Assembly (NCBI GenBank): GCA_021904315.1
Contig: CM038921.1
Coordinates: 8,586,146-8,650,145 of the forward strand
DNA: 64,000 bases
Origin: Sphagnum magellanicum
Taxonomy: Eukaryota; Streptophyta; Sphagnopsida; Sphagnales; Sphagnaceae
Direction: 5' to 3'
Shown here: piece by piece, positions 39,250 to 50,030 of the stretch
Position numbering within the stretch: position 1 is the stretch's first letter
Layout of the letters: each line of letters starts with the position of its first letter
The notes under the pieces: model-generated
What the model was told of the DNA's origin: nothing
The model's database searches: none
The model's input: only the letters and a program-made list of their open reading frames with translations
Program-made: the position numbers and the translations under genes

Positions 39250-39756
39250 CGTCTGTTAGTCAGTCAGTCAGTCAGTCAGACGGGGGTTTTGGAGGGTGGG
39301 GGAGGGAGAGGCCGGTGAAGCAGCGAGCGACCGGTGTCAGTCTGTGACGGGGGTTGGACCACCACGATTTCCGTGTACAAACCGTCTCCACAAAGCATTG
39401 CAGCCGTTTGAAGGGTAGGAATGATGGTCGGATCGCATCCCTTTCCCACCACACTAAAGGCGGATATAAAAACCTCCCCCCCCGCCCCCCCCCCCCCCCC
39501 CCCACTACCAAAAGAACCGGCGGTTATATAGAGGAACGTGTTTTCGGAAATTTCTAAAACTTTCGGGAACCAAGGTTCAAAATGTCATAACCGGGGTTTT
39601 GGGTTTTCTCACGTCGGGTAAGGGAGTAAATACCCGGACTGATAACCTAAGGGTACACACGGCTGGTTCTGATACCCACACAACGTCGATCGGGACCACT
39701 GTGCATTCAGGGTGGCTGGAGTGGCGTAGCCACGGGTGTCCGAAGGTCACGAGTAC
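39250..39756. other. GC-rich island of unknown nature inside the desert
   Basis: An abrupt switch from AT-rich to GC-rich sequence. It holds a GTCA run (from about 39258), a TATAAAAA motif (39465-39472) directly before a C tract (about 39475-39503), and CG dinucleotides that are rare around it. It is flanked by CACTA on both sides (39245-39249, 39757-39761), which could be a 5-bp target duplication, but the ends are not TG...CA. A solo LTR or other inserted promoter-bearing DNA is possible. No convincing protein is encoded. Confidence 0.4.
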
Positions 39757-39769
39757 CACTAATTATAGC

Positions 39770-40960
39770 TAAATAGGATATGTAACTTGGGGGATGTTAT
39801 TGGTTGCTTGACAATTTTGTGACTTTTGGGTTTGATTTTCACATAAAACCCCTTTGGGTGTAAACCATAAACAAGGCATGGATATTCAAAGTTGTGTGCG
39901 TAGAGGAAGAAAACAAATAAGAGGAAGGCATTTTTTGTGTCATAAAAGGTCCCTTTATGTTTTTCCCCTTCTTTTCTTTCCTTTTTTTTCCATTTTTCTC
40001 TCTTCCCTTTTTTTCCTCTTGTTGTTAATCATCATTTTAGAGAGGTGTAACAACAATGAAAGGAACATCACCATCACCATCATTGTTAAAGCTTGGGACT
40101 TTAATTAACCAAGTTCTAGATGTCAACAATAATAGGAGGAGGGGAAGGTAGGGAGGATTGATCTTCTCATTATTGTGACCATTGTGGTTGTAATTGCCTT
40201 ATTCATTCAAAGACAATAATACGAATTAAATATATAGCAAAAGGAGTGAAATAGGAGGTTCATTAAGAAGAGGTCATGGCGGGATGAATTGAACTCCATT
40301 ACCATCACCACCATCATGCGTTGAAGAATTCAAAACCTTTTATAAACTTTGAAATTTCAACTCATTTTGGATGTTCGTATGTTTCAAATTAAACTTAGGA
40401 TAAGGAGGTTTAAAAGGTTCAATTTTGATCTCCCTTTTTATATTTCATTTTTATTTTATTTTCCAAACCTAAAGGTTAGGTTCATCCTACTTGTAATTAA
40501 ACAATGGTCTAATGATTGAACACTTTTTTTTTTTTTTTTTTTTTGGATTATTTGGTGCCTATGGTTATACACATCATCACGTCATTTCACTTCATGACAT
40601 AATGTGACATATGTGGCATGAAAAAAAAATATTTAAAATTTTATTTTGAGAAATTTGCGACATGAGATGCAAATGTGAAAAAATCAATTTTATGGCAGTT
40701 TTTTTGGAAATTCATCATAGTTGCATGTGAAGTTAGTTTGGCATGATTTTTGCACCATTGAATTTCTAGAGAAAAGAGTTACATGTGTGTAAACATGAAA
40801 ACTTTTTGAAAATAAAAGTTTTGGAGGCCAAAGGTTGATTTTCCATTTTGGAATTATCTTCATTCAATTTCTAGGAATTCACTTTCACCCATAGGAAGGC
40901 ATAGTCACAAACCATCTATGCTAGTGAATTCATGGGGAAAAACATACCCATTGGGAGATT
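39770..40960. other. AT-rich gene desert, part 4
   Basis: No gene recognised. A T-tract (40.52 kb) and a CATCAC-rich stretch near 40.07 kb are the only structure I noticed. Confidence 0.5.
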
Positions 40961-40965
40961 TCAAG

Positions 40966-41141
40966 CATTATGAGAAAATTGTGTCCATTATAATTTGTCT
41001 GTTGTAACTAAAAAATGTTTGATATAACTAGATTACAATTAAAAAATGTTCAATAGAATTAGATTACAATTAAAAAATGTTCAATAAAACTAAATTACAA
41101 CTAGATAACCTAGTTGCAATGGACATGATTTTCTCATAGTG
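40966..41141. mobile_element. CACTA-type MITE with 3-bp target duplication
   Basis: The 176-bp element starts CATTATGAGAAAATTGTG and ends as the inverse of CACTATGAGAAAATCATG; the arms match for about 24 bp with three mismatches. AAG stands on both sides (40963-40965, 41142-41144), the 3-bp target duplication typical of the CACTA superfamily. The interior is three tandem 31-bp copies (41010-41040, 41041-41071, 41072-41102). Non-coding, so mobilised in trans if at all. Confidence 0.8.
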
Positions 41142-41144
41142 AAG

Positions 41145-44060
41145 CTATTTGGTGACAAAAAATTTTAAAGTTTTTTCTAAAGCATGGGGTGGCATGTAAA
41201 CATTATTTTGTGCTGAATGTTTAGCAAATCAACATTATGTTGGCAAGTTTCCATTATTGTGCACCTCATAGGTGGAGGCCATCAATAAACACGAGGGTTT
41301 TGAATTCATATCATGATTTTATGTAAAGATTTAAAAACTGTAATTTTGTGTTGCATGATTTATGCATCTCCATTTGTGTTTATTCAAGTGTGCATATTAC
41401 CTATCAATATGTTAGTTGAATTATCATAAGATTTAAGGGGTAAAAGGATTACCAAAGTGTGTGCCATCTAGCTACAACATAAAGGTGAACACACTTTCAA
41501 ATTGACCTCTTGGTAATCTATGTTTACTATTCAACATGAAACCTTAGTGAAAAACTATGTGTTTTTCCACACATGCATTATTATGTTTACAATGTGCCTA
41601 AATGTTGTTGGGCTTGCAAAATGTTTTGTTGGGTGTAAATGCCCTAACCATACATGTGCAACATCCTTGGGTTTATGTTATGGGAATTATGATTTAAAAA
41701 ATAGGTAAGCCATAATAAGTTCAACATCCTTATAAGTTTGGTATAGGCCATAATAGGTTCAAAAAACTTTGATTACCAAAGGTCCTAGGTTAAATACCCA
41801 AATTAAAGTGCCCATTATCAAACCATATGGTGGCAAGTAATATTTTATTTCATATTTGAGTTATCGCATTATATCTTTGTGCCAACATCAAGTTTTGATC
41901 AATTTCAGACAAATGACAAAGCCAAATATCGTGATGGAAAGGAAATTTTGATGAAATTTGAATCATAAGGTCCTTGTTTTGTTTTGTCCTTTCTTTCTGA
42001 AAATAGAGGTTGCACAGATGGTGATGTTCCATGTTAGGTGCCTACCATATTTTATCTAGGTTCCAGATATTGCTACCACTTGCCATTGTATTGGAACTTT
42101 TAATTCAACAAAACAAACTGCTATTTATAAACTTGCTGTCTTAAGTGTTGGCTATGGATCAATATGGTCACCATAGAAGGGGCACATGATCCAACATGGG
42201 CAAATAACAAGGTTATTATCACCAATGGTTTCATTAAGCATTATAGAAAACTGTGTAGTTTAATTTTGGTATGGGATTTTAAACAAATAGTTTCAGCTTC
42301 GAATGTAGGATGCCATATTATTTTGGGTTCAACAAGGAAAACCCAAAGAATTTTTTGACATTGTTGGTTTAATAATCATGGGGCCAAACCCAATAAAGCC
42401 CCATCATATTCGAAGGAATACAAGGTGGAGAAAACAAATGTTGAAGGTGTAATGGGCTTCATTAAAAAAAGACAACTTTAATCCACCACAAACCACAACC
42501 TCTAACATTAACCCCAACCAACCATGTTCCCATTACAATGCATATGTGCATTACATTAGTCATTGCTTCACACTTCACCCAAAATTATCATAGGGCCAAT
42601 AACAAAACACCAATTTTAATAAAGGTTAGGATTCTAGGGAAGGCCAAAAAGGGAAAAGCATGCCCAATAAAAGGTCGGCCACCAAACCAACTCAAAATCA
42701 ATCCAACACTATGGAGGTTAGGTTTACATGATTAGACATTTTAGTTACCAACATGGCAATCCAAGTGAAATTCAATGCATATGGGTTGAAAAAAAAAAAG
42801 GATCAAAAAAACATTTAATCTTTTAATTTGAATGCCAACTTATAATTCTTTTGTGGAATTAGATTTTCAAGTATAATGACTCCAAATGAGGTTACGTTGG
42901 ATGTGTCAAGAAATCATAGGTCATGGGCAACAAATGATCGAAACCATGTTATGGTTTCAAATCCTAACAAGATGATTTTAATAGTTGCACCAAGTGAGGA
43001 AAATGAGTGCCTATGCACTAGAACCATGAGTTGTTGATAAAAGATTGGATCCTCAATGTGATGAAACCCAATGTCAAGTTTGCCTCCCATAGTCCTTTGT
43101 GTTAGCAAACGTTGTCCCCAACCCCATGGGGGTATTGACATCTAGCAATGTGTTAGGTGCATTGAAAAGGATGTTTAATTCCGCTTATAGACTTATGACA
43201 TCAAACAACATTGTTTTTTGTCAAAATTATGTTTGTTTTTTACATTTAATCAACAATATGTTTCATGTAGTGGTCACATCATGTGAGGGTGGGGAAAATT
43301 CAAGGATGATGGTTTCATCAATTCAAGATTCATTAATTACCAACTAGAGTTCCCCACATTTTCACATTTATGTTAAAGGACCTTTTGAAATTCTTAAAGC
43401 TTCTAGTTAGTGTTTAATGCAAGAAGGTTGAAAGCAATATTGAAAAAGAATAGTTTGTAAATGTGAAAATAGAAGCAAAAGTGATGAGTGCAAATGACAA
43501 CAAGAAAGTCCAACAAACTAAAAAATAGAGAAGTTTGATCAATGCAAAATTGAGGAAATAAATAGTCTTTGTAAAAAAAATCTTAAATCAACATGTTACT
43601 TGGGTAACCAAACATGTAGTCGCATAAGTGGGAAATAATGCAAGGAAAGTTAGTCATCAAAGACTTCAGTGTGTTCTAACCTTTTGTAGCTTGAAATTCA
43701 CACCAACCACTTGCACAATAATAATAAGCCAAAATTTGAAGTTGGAAAACTTAGTAGATTTTTTCCATTTTATTGATATTTCGTGGGTGACATAAGAACA
43801 TGTTATTCAAACATTTATTGACCAAATTAAATTATTGTATTCTTTGTTTGATTTTAAGAACAATGAGGGTATACTTCTTATGGGCTCTAAATGCACATGC
43901 CCCATCCTTTATAGGTTAGGGTTTGGAGGATTTGGTGCAACATGATGTTCAATGTGCTTTAGGGGAGAAGGAGTAGCACTTACAATTTGCTAGACCAAAC
44001 ATGATGAACAAAAAGAGTGCCCCACTTTCGCTTGCACCAATAACAATACAAAAATAAAAA
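41145..44060. other. AT-rich region with possible unrecognised transposon remains
   Basis: Between about 42.1 and 43.4 kb the sequence is less AT-rich and has several medium open frames on both strands broken by stops, as decayed transposon coding DNA would. I could not match any of them to a family, so no gene is called. Confidence 0.35.
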
Positions 44061-44067
44061 AAGAACA

Positions 44068-44400
44068 TGATGGGAGGCTATTGTATGCCCTAAAGGCAAA
44101 TGGACAAAGGAAACACTAGAAAATGCCATGAATGTAACAGAAAAATATTTCCATGGGAAAATCAACATGCATTGGAACATACCATTGTCATCATTGTTAG
44201 ACCATCTAAATGGCAAAATTAGGTCTAGGAAAGTTGACCCATTAAATGTCCTAACAAAGGAAGAGGATGTTGATATTATTGTTTAAATTTTAAACATGCA
44301 AAAACATGGACTACTTAAATTATTGCAACAATTTAGGAATGACCAATTGCAAACACCAAGAGTGAAGAGGTAAGAGGAATACCATGAATGAGCACTAAGA
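44068..44400 (+). pseudogene. Fragment of a psq/CENP-B-type DDE transposase
   Basis: One frame reads KGKWTKETLENAMN (from 44092), then WNIPLSSLLDHLNGKIRSRK, then VLTKEEDVDIIV, a stop, and ILNMQKHGLLKLLQQ. This is the N-terminal DNA-binding helix-turn-helix (psq type, followed by the CENP-B-like segment) of plant DDE-superfamily transposases. A TAA at about 44284-44286 replaces the conserved Trp of the WIL motif and another stop follows near 44370. No DDE catalytic part was recognised downstream. Purine-rich repeats (AAGAACA, AGCACTAA) follow to 44.6 kb. Confidence 0.7.
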
Positions 44401-45422
44401 ACATGTAGGGAAAAGGAGTGATCAGGAACGAACATTAAAAGCACTAAAAGCAAGGAAAAAGAACAAGAAAGAGTAAACACTAAGAGCATCATGAATGAAA
44501 AGGGAAAAAAACCATCAAGAGCAAACACCAAGAACACACCAAGAAAAAAAGCAACTAGGAATGAACATTAGTAGCAAAAGGATTGACCAAAACGAGTGGC
44601 AAGTTAATGAAAGAAAAACACAAGAGTAAGAGGATTGGTTAGGAGCTGGGCATGGCTTACCTGATCATGCAATGATGAGCTTAGGGGCTCCGCATAGCTC
44701 TTGGCTACGTCCTCTAGTTCCCTGCTCCTCACTATCCCTTAGGCAATGGCGATACCATGTCTTTAGAGAAGCACTAAAAGTGCGTAAAACTTCGAAGAGC
44801 ATAACACAATGGAATTTCTAAAACGCAACGGAATATTGAGGAACGAGAGGGGAGGTGAAGGGGGAGGGGATTTGGGTAGGTAGTTGGGTTCTTCTTAGAA
44901 CTGGTCGGGGTGGGTTAGGGACGTGGGGGAAAAAAAAGAAAAAGTTACCCACCTTAGAGGATAGTCCCTAGAGTTGGGTTTCATCCCATCCAAAAATCCA
45001 AAATAATTTTTTTTGGTTGGTGCATTGGTGGGTGTTGTGTCACAAAAGCCCAATGATTTGAATTCACAATTCTATTTGGTTCACAGTAACAACATGCACT
45101 ATGAGAATCAAAGTTCCCATGTTTTTAGGAGGGGGCTGGGGACCAATCCCAAAAGTCTCATCTTTAAAAAACGAACAACTTTATAGGTCAATTTCATGGT
45201 AATAGTTGATGAATATTCATCAAGATGTGGGACCAAATGGAAATTAGGGACCAAATGTCCAAAATTTTGGCAATTGTTTTTGCGCAAACTAACGACCAAA
45301 TTTGTTTAGAAAAATAAAACCATGCAATTATTATTGTCCCTTATACAAAACAACCAGCATTTTTGGGGTCAAAATTTTTGGAGAGAATTTTGGACTTTTT
45401 TTTAATGTTTAGACTTTAAATT
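44401..45422. other. Spacer with purine-rich low complexity
   Basis: A purine-rich stretch of GAACACCAAGAAC-like units runs to about 44.65 kb, followed by a short GC-richer piece (44.65-44.95 kb) without recognisable coding content. Confidence 0.45.
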
Positions 45423-45790
45423 CAACTAATGTTTCTAGTTTTTCTATGGAAAAAACTCTCAAAATTTTCAATCGATGTCACAAAATTGAAAAGGACCCAA
45501 TAATTAAAGAAATAAAATTGAAGCACAAAAAAAAAAACCTTAACTTGCACCATTTTCCCACCATTCCCAATCCTTTTGCATGCGTGCCCTTTCCCTCCCT
45601 CTTTTTCAACTAATTTTTCTAGTTTTTTTTTTGGAAAAAGCTCACAAATTTTTTTATCAATGTCACAAAACTAAAAAGGACCCAATAATTAAAGAAATAA
45701 AATTGAAGCACAAAAAAAAAAACCCTAAAAGCTTGCATCATTTTCCCACCATTCCTAGTCCTCTCACACTCGCACCCTCTTCGTCCCTTT
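45423..45790. repeat. 184-bp tandem duplication
   Basis: Two copies (45423-45606 and 45607 to about 45790) share long identical stretches, such as GGACCCAATAATTAAAGAAA and the following A-rich tract. They diverge most in their pyrimidine-rich 3' thirds. Each ends in a promoter-like CT-rich segment. Non-coding. Confidence 0.85.
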
Positions 45791-45990
45791 CTCTTTCTTT
45801 CATTTTGCACTTTGACCTTCCCACTATGTAACACTTGGGTTTTTTACATTCTTGGGTTTTTTTCTTCCCCCTTCACCTTAAACTTCATATAGCCTCTCGC
45901 TCTCTTAGAATTCCCAAACTTTTCCTAAGCCTACACATAATTTTAGGTAGGGACACATGCTTACAAACTATTGTTTAGATTATTTGCTTA

Positions 45991-46351
45991 GACATAACTC
46001 TAAATAGGACAATTCATGAAGTTGGAAAATAGTTGAAAGTTCAACTTTGAGATCTGGTTGAAGGCGGTTGAGCTTCATTCATAAGTCAAAAATGTTCCAT
46101 TAACTAAAATGGTTCGTTGCTTTTAACTAAAATCTTGTCACTTCAATGTTGGTTGAAAATTAACATGTGTAGGTAGGTTCCAATTGTGTTGTGGGTTCGA
46201 TTCAACATTATCAACTATTTTGGTAAGTAGTTGAAAAAGTCATTTTGAGTTGGAAAAAACATTCTATAGTTGGAAATGATGTTTTCAACTTCAAAATGTA
46301 ATTGAAACAAAGTCGAAACCATAGTTGAAAACCCTAGTTTTTTTCCTAGTG
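45991..46351. mobile_element. Possible right end of a CACTA-type element
   Basis: CCCTAGTTTTTTTCCTAGTG (46332-46351) is the inverse of a classic CACTAGGAAAA terminus. The 350 bp before it repeat GTTGAAA/GTTGGAA and TTCAAC many times, like the subterminal repeats of CACTA elements. No matching left end was found, so this may be a truncated copy. Confidence 0.4.
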
Positions 46352-46739
46352 GAACCCAATAAGTATAAATAAAAGTAGAATTTCCAATTATTTCTAATAT
46401 GTTCAACATTAGTTTTGGGTATGTTTTTGTGTTATAGCCTTGTTTTGTTCTTGTTTCCTTACTGCAATAAAATCGTGTTGCATTCTTATTTTGCATGTGT
46501 TGTGTTTTTGTTCTTATTTTTCTTGTTTCACAATTTGGATTTAGAATTAGGCTTACCTTTAATTTTGTTTTGGTTTAGGAAGTACTATAGATTTGGTTGT
46601 TTTTGTGCCTATGACACAATGTGAACATCTTTTAACATTCTAGAATTTACATGAATATGCGTTAGTATTTCATGCATGTCACATGGTGATGATTGTTTTG
46701 AATATTTATTAAAAGATCTGAGTTATATGGGTGAGGAGA

Positions 46740-48400
46740 CATTTATTATGCAAATAATAAGGCTATTATATCATAAATTATTTTAAATTATTTTATCATA
46801 GATTATTTTTGGTTATTCTATCATATACTATTGTTGGTTATTTTATCGTAGGCTATTCTTACATACTTTAAGCTATTTTACCAAAAACATTTACGTTATT
46901 TTTAGGTTGTTTAACAATTAACTATTTTTGGCTATTCTATTGTAAGTTGGGTGTGTTCATAATTGGGTACCAAAAAGGAATGATTTGTATCTAAAGGATT
47001 GCAAAAGACAACTTTGGATTTTTGTTTATCTTACATTATTATAGTTGTAGTGGATTGTTATATGCTAATAAATAAAATGATGTCATGTTAAATTAATAAA
47101 AATATTTAAATATAATCTAAGTAATATGTAAATGTCATTTTGAGTCCTATAAATTAACTATATCAAATGTTTAAAGTGAATTTTGTAAAAAAAAAATCAA
47201 AAGGAATGCATAAAGTTATATAATCGATTTTAAATTTTTTGTACAACAAAAACATGCCCCCTTCTATGAAAGTACATGTTCATTAGATGAACTTGATAAA
47301 AAACCAAATTATACAAAAGTTTCAAAGTCTTGAAATTTTGAAAGAAAGGGTTGGAAGGAAAAACATTCATTTTAAAAAACATTTGACAAAAACAATTATG
47401 TTCAATAGGTTTTAAATGTGTAGCTTCAAGTACATGTCACATGTGTAGGAAATAATCTTGCCAAAAACATGTTTAGTTGTCCATTAAAACTCATTTTGGG
47501 AATTTTGGGAATTTTTATGTTTGGCTATAAATCAAAATATTCATGCATAATTATTTATGAATTTTAAAACTCTTCACCACGACATGAATTATTTGAAATT
47601 GGACTATCCAATTTTTCTAATAAATGTTATTTGCAAAAAATAACCCCATAAAATTCTTGTAATCCTTTTTTTTTTTTTGGAACCCTGACCATGAATAAGT
47701 CTAGTTTTTGCTTGTTATTATGTCATAGGCTATTATTGGCTATTTTAAGTTATTTTATCATAGGTTATTGTTGATTATTCTATTGTAGGTTATTACTATT
47801 TATTTGAATTTATTATTGACTATTTTATTGTATATTAATATTGGTTATTCTAAGTTATTTTATGTTATTATTGGTTGTTTTGTTATAAATAATTACTAGC
47901 TATTATAGGCTATTTTGCTTTAAGCTATTATTAGTTATTTTATCATAGGCTATTATTGATTATTTTAAGTTATTTACCATAGGCTATTTTTGGTTATTTT
48001 ATCGTAAGTTATTGTTGGTTATCATAAATTATTTAACATAATTTATAGTTGATTATTCTATTGTAAGTTATTGTTGCCTATTTAATGTTATTTATCATAT
48101 GTTATAATTGGTTATTTTGTCATAAGTTATTATTGTTTATTCTATTGTAAGTTATTGTTGATTATTTTAGGTTATTTTTAGTTATTTAAAATTATTTGGT
48201 TGTAGGCTATTATTGGTTGGTTTTGATTATTCTAAATAATTTTATTTTATGTTATCATTGGTTATTTTATTGTAGGATATTATTGGTTATTTTAGATCAT
48301 TCTACCCTAGGTTATTCCACCTTAAATTTTTATATGTAATTTTGTCTTATGTTATTATCTTTTAATTTATGTTAATTTAAATTATTATACCTTAGGATAA
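46740..48400. repeat. Long degenerate GGTTATT/TTATTTTA array
   Basis: About 1.2 to 1.6 kb of units such as TATTATTGGTTATTTTATC and TAGGTTATT, interrupted at 46.96-47.69 kb by other AT-rich sequence. Strand-asymmetric: G and T on the plus strand with very little C. Confidence 0.75.
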
Positions 48401-48599
48401 AATAATTTATAAAAACGTAAAATAAAATTATCTTGAATAACCTAACGAAACCAAAAACACAACTAGAACCTAGAAGCACTCACATCCAAGCTAAGGGAGA
48501 ATGATAACAAATAGAAGAGGGTGCATATTCCTATCCTTCTCTGGAATTAGCAGCATGCAATTAACAAACTGTCCAATTACAGTAACCAAGATTACTTGT

Positions 48600-48950
48600 A
48601 ATAGTTTAATTTGAAATAACATATAATAATTTAAAATAAAATAACCTAAAATATAACCAAAGATCGTTAAATAATTTAGTTTCAAAAAATTTAGGATAAA
48701 AAGCCTATAATAGAGTAGGATGATTTAAGTGGAATAACTTATAATAATTTAAGGCATGACCAAAGGTATAATAATTTATAATATCTTATTATATTTTATA
48801 ATAACTTAAAATATAAGTTAGAATAAATAAAATGTCTTAAAATAAAATAAGGTATGACTTAAAATATTTTAAATATTTAAAACAACAATATAAAATAAAC
48901 CTATTTATCATAATAAAATATAATAATTGATTATGTCAAGTAACAATGAA
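48600..48950. repeat. Inverted-orientation AATAATTTAAAATAACC array
   Basis: Units such as ATAATTTAAAATAA and AATAACCTAAAAT are the reverse complement of the neighbouring array, so the two arrays face each other across a spacer of about 200 bp. Confidence 0.65.
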
Positions 48951-49900
48951 ACATGATGTTTATATAATGACCTTATAATGAGATAACTAACTAAAGTGAA
49001 ACCACAAAAATACAATGAAATTATTTCATTCTTAAAGTCCCATAGTGATTTAGGTGAATGAATTACACCCTACTTTTGTACTAATGGTAGTAGGTATATT
49101 TTAATCGCATACGACACAAGTTATAATGCATGTATTAAATATTAACAACATAATTAGATGGGTACCTAATAATGTTGGCAAATTTTTTAGTTTGGAATGT
49201 TAAATTTGGGGTATTAAGGTTTGGGTTTTTGTAACTTAAGACTGAAATTGACATCTTTTTGGTTGATTGAACATTAGATCCAAACCATTGAACTAGCCAT
49301 TTTGCTAAAATTAGAACCTTGGAAAGCAAATTGAACACAAGTTTAAATAAAACTAGTTGAATTTTTTTTTGAAAAGATGGTGAAGTAAATTAAATTTTAG
49401 AATTAATTGATTGTTAATCAATTATTTATGTACCCGTAAATTTAATTTGTGTAAATATACATGCTTATATAATATGTAGTCTTGAAAAATGTGTGATGTG
49501 TACATGGAACTAAACTCGTTTTTCAAACTAGACTTAAAGTTGAAAAATTGTGCTAGACAAGAAACTATAGGTTTAGAAATATGAAAAATTAGGTGTAACA
49601 AAAAGGATAGGGACCCTAATTTCCCAACTTTCATTAATAAAAATCATGTCATTTGTAACCATTCTATGTGCAACTATGATTATGAATGGTTGTTTATGTG
49701 ACTATTTTTCAAATTTGGATGGATTTTGATCATCTTTTCAACTAGATTATGATTATGACCTATTTCATCTTTTCAATAGGTTGATTTTTCATAACGTATT
49801 TATATTTTTTACAAGATCATATATACATTTAGTTTCACATGCAACCAAATAGTGACATTATAGTTGCATAAGATATGTATGTTACCTATAATTACATGTA
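48951..49900. other. AT-rich gene desert, part 5
   Basis: No gene or clear repeat seen. Confidence 0.5.
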
Positions 49901-49909
49901 TAAACTATT

Positions 49910-50030
49910 TAATAATACATACATACATACCTATATGTATATACCTACCTATTTACTAAATACCTCCTACCTACCTACCTACCTACCTAGGTAGGTACCT
50001 ACATACATACCTACATATTCACTAACTACC
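49910..50030. repeat. ACCT microsatellite with a palindromic centre
   Basis: Tandem ACCT/ACAT units culminate in ACCTACCTACCTAGGTAGGT near 49980-49997, where ACCT repeats meet AGGT repeats at CCTAGG and can form a perfect hairpin. Confidence 0.85.

Noticed and set aside
42900-43350. Medium open frames suggestive of decayed transposon coding sequence
   Set aside because: No motif strong enough to name a family.
45098-45120. CACTATGAGAATC motif as a third MITE start
   Set aside because: No matching inverted end or target duplication found downstream.
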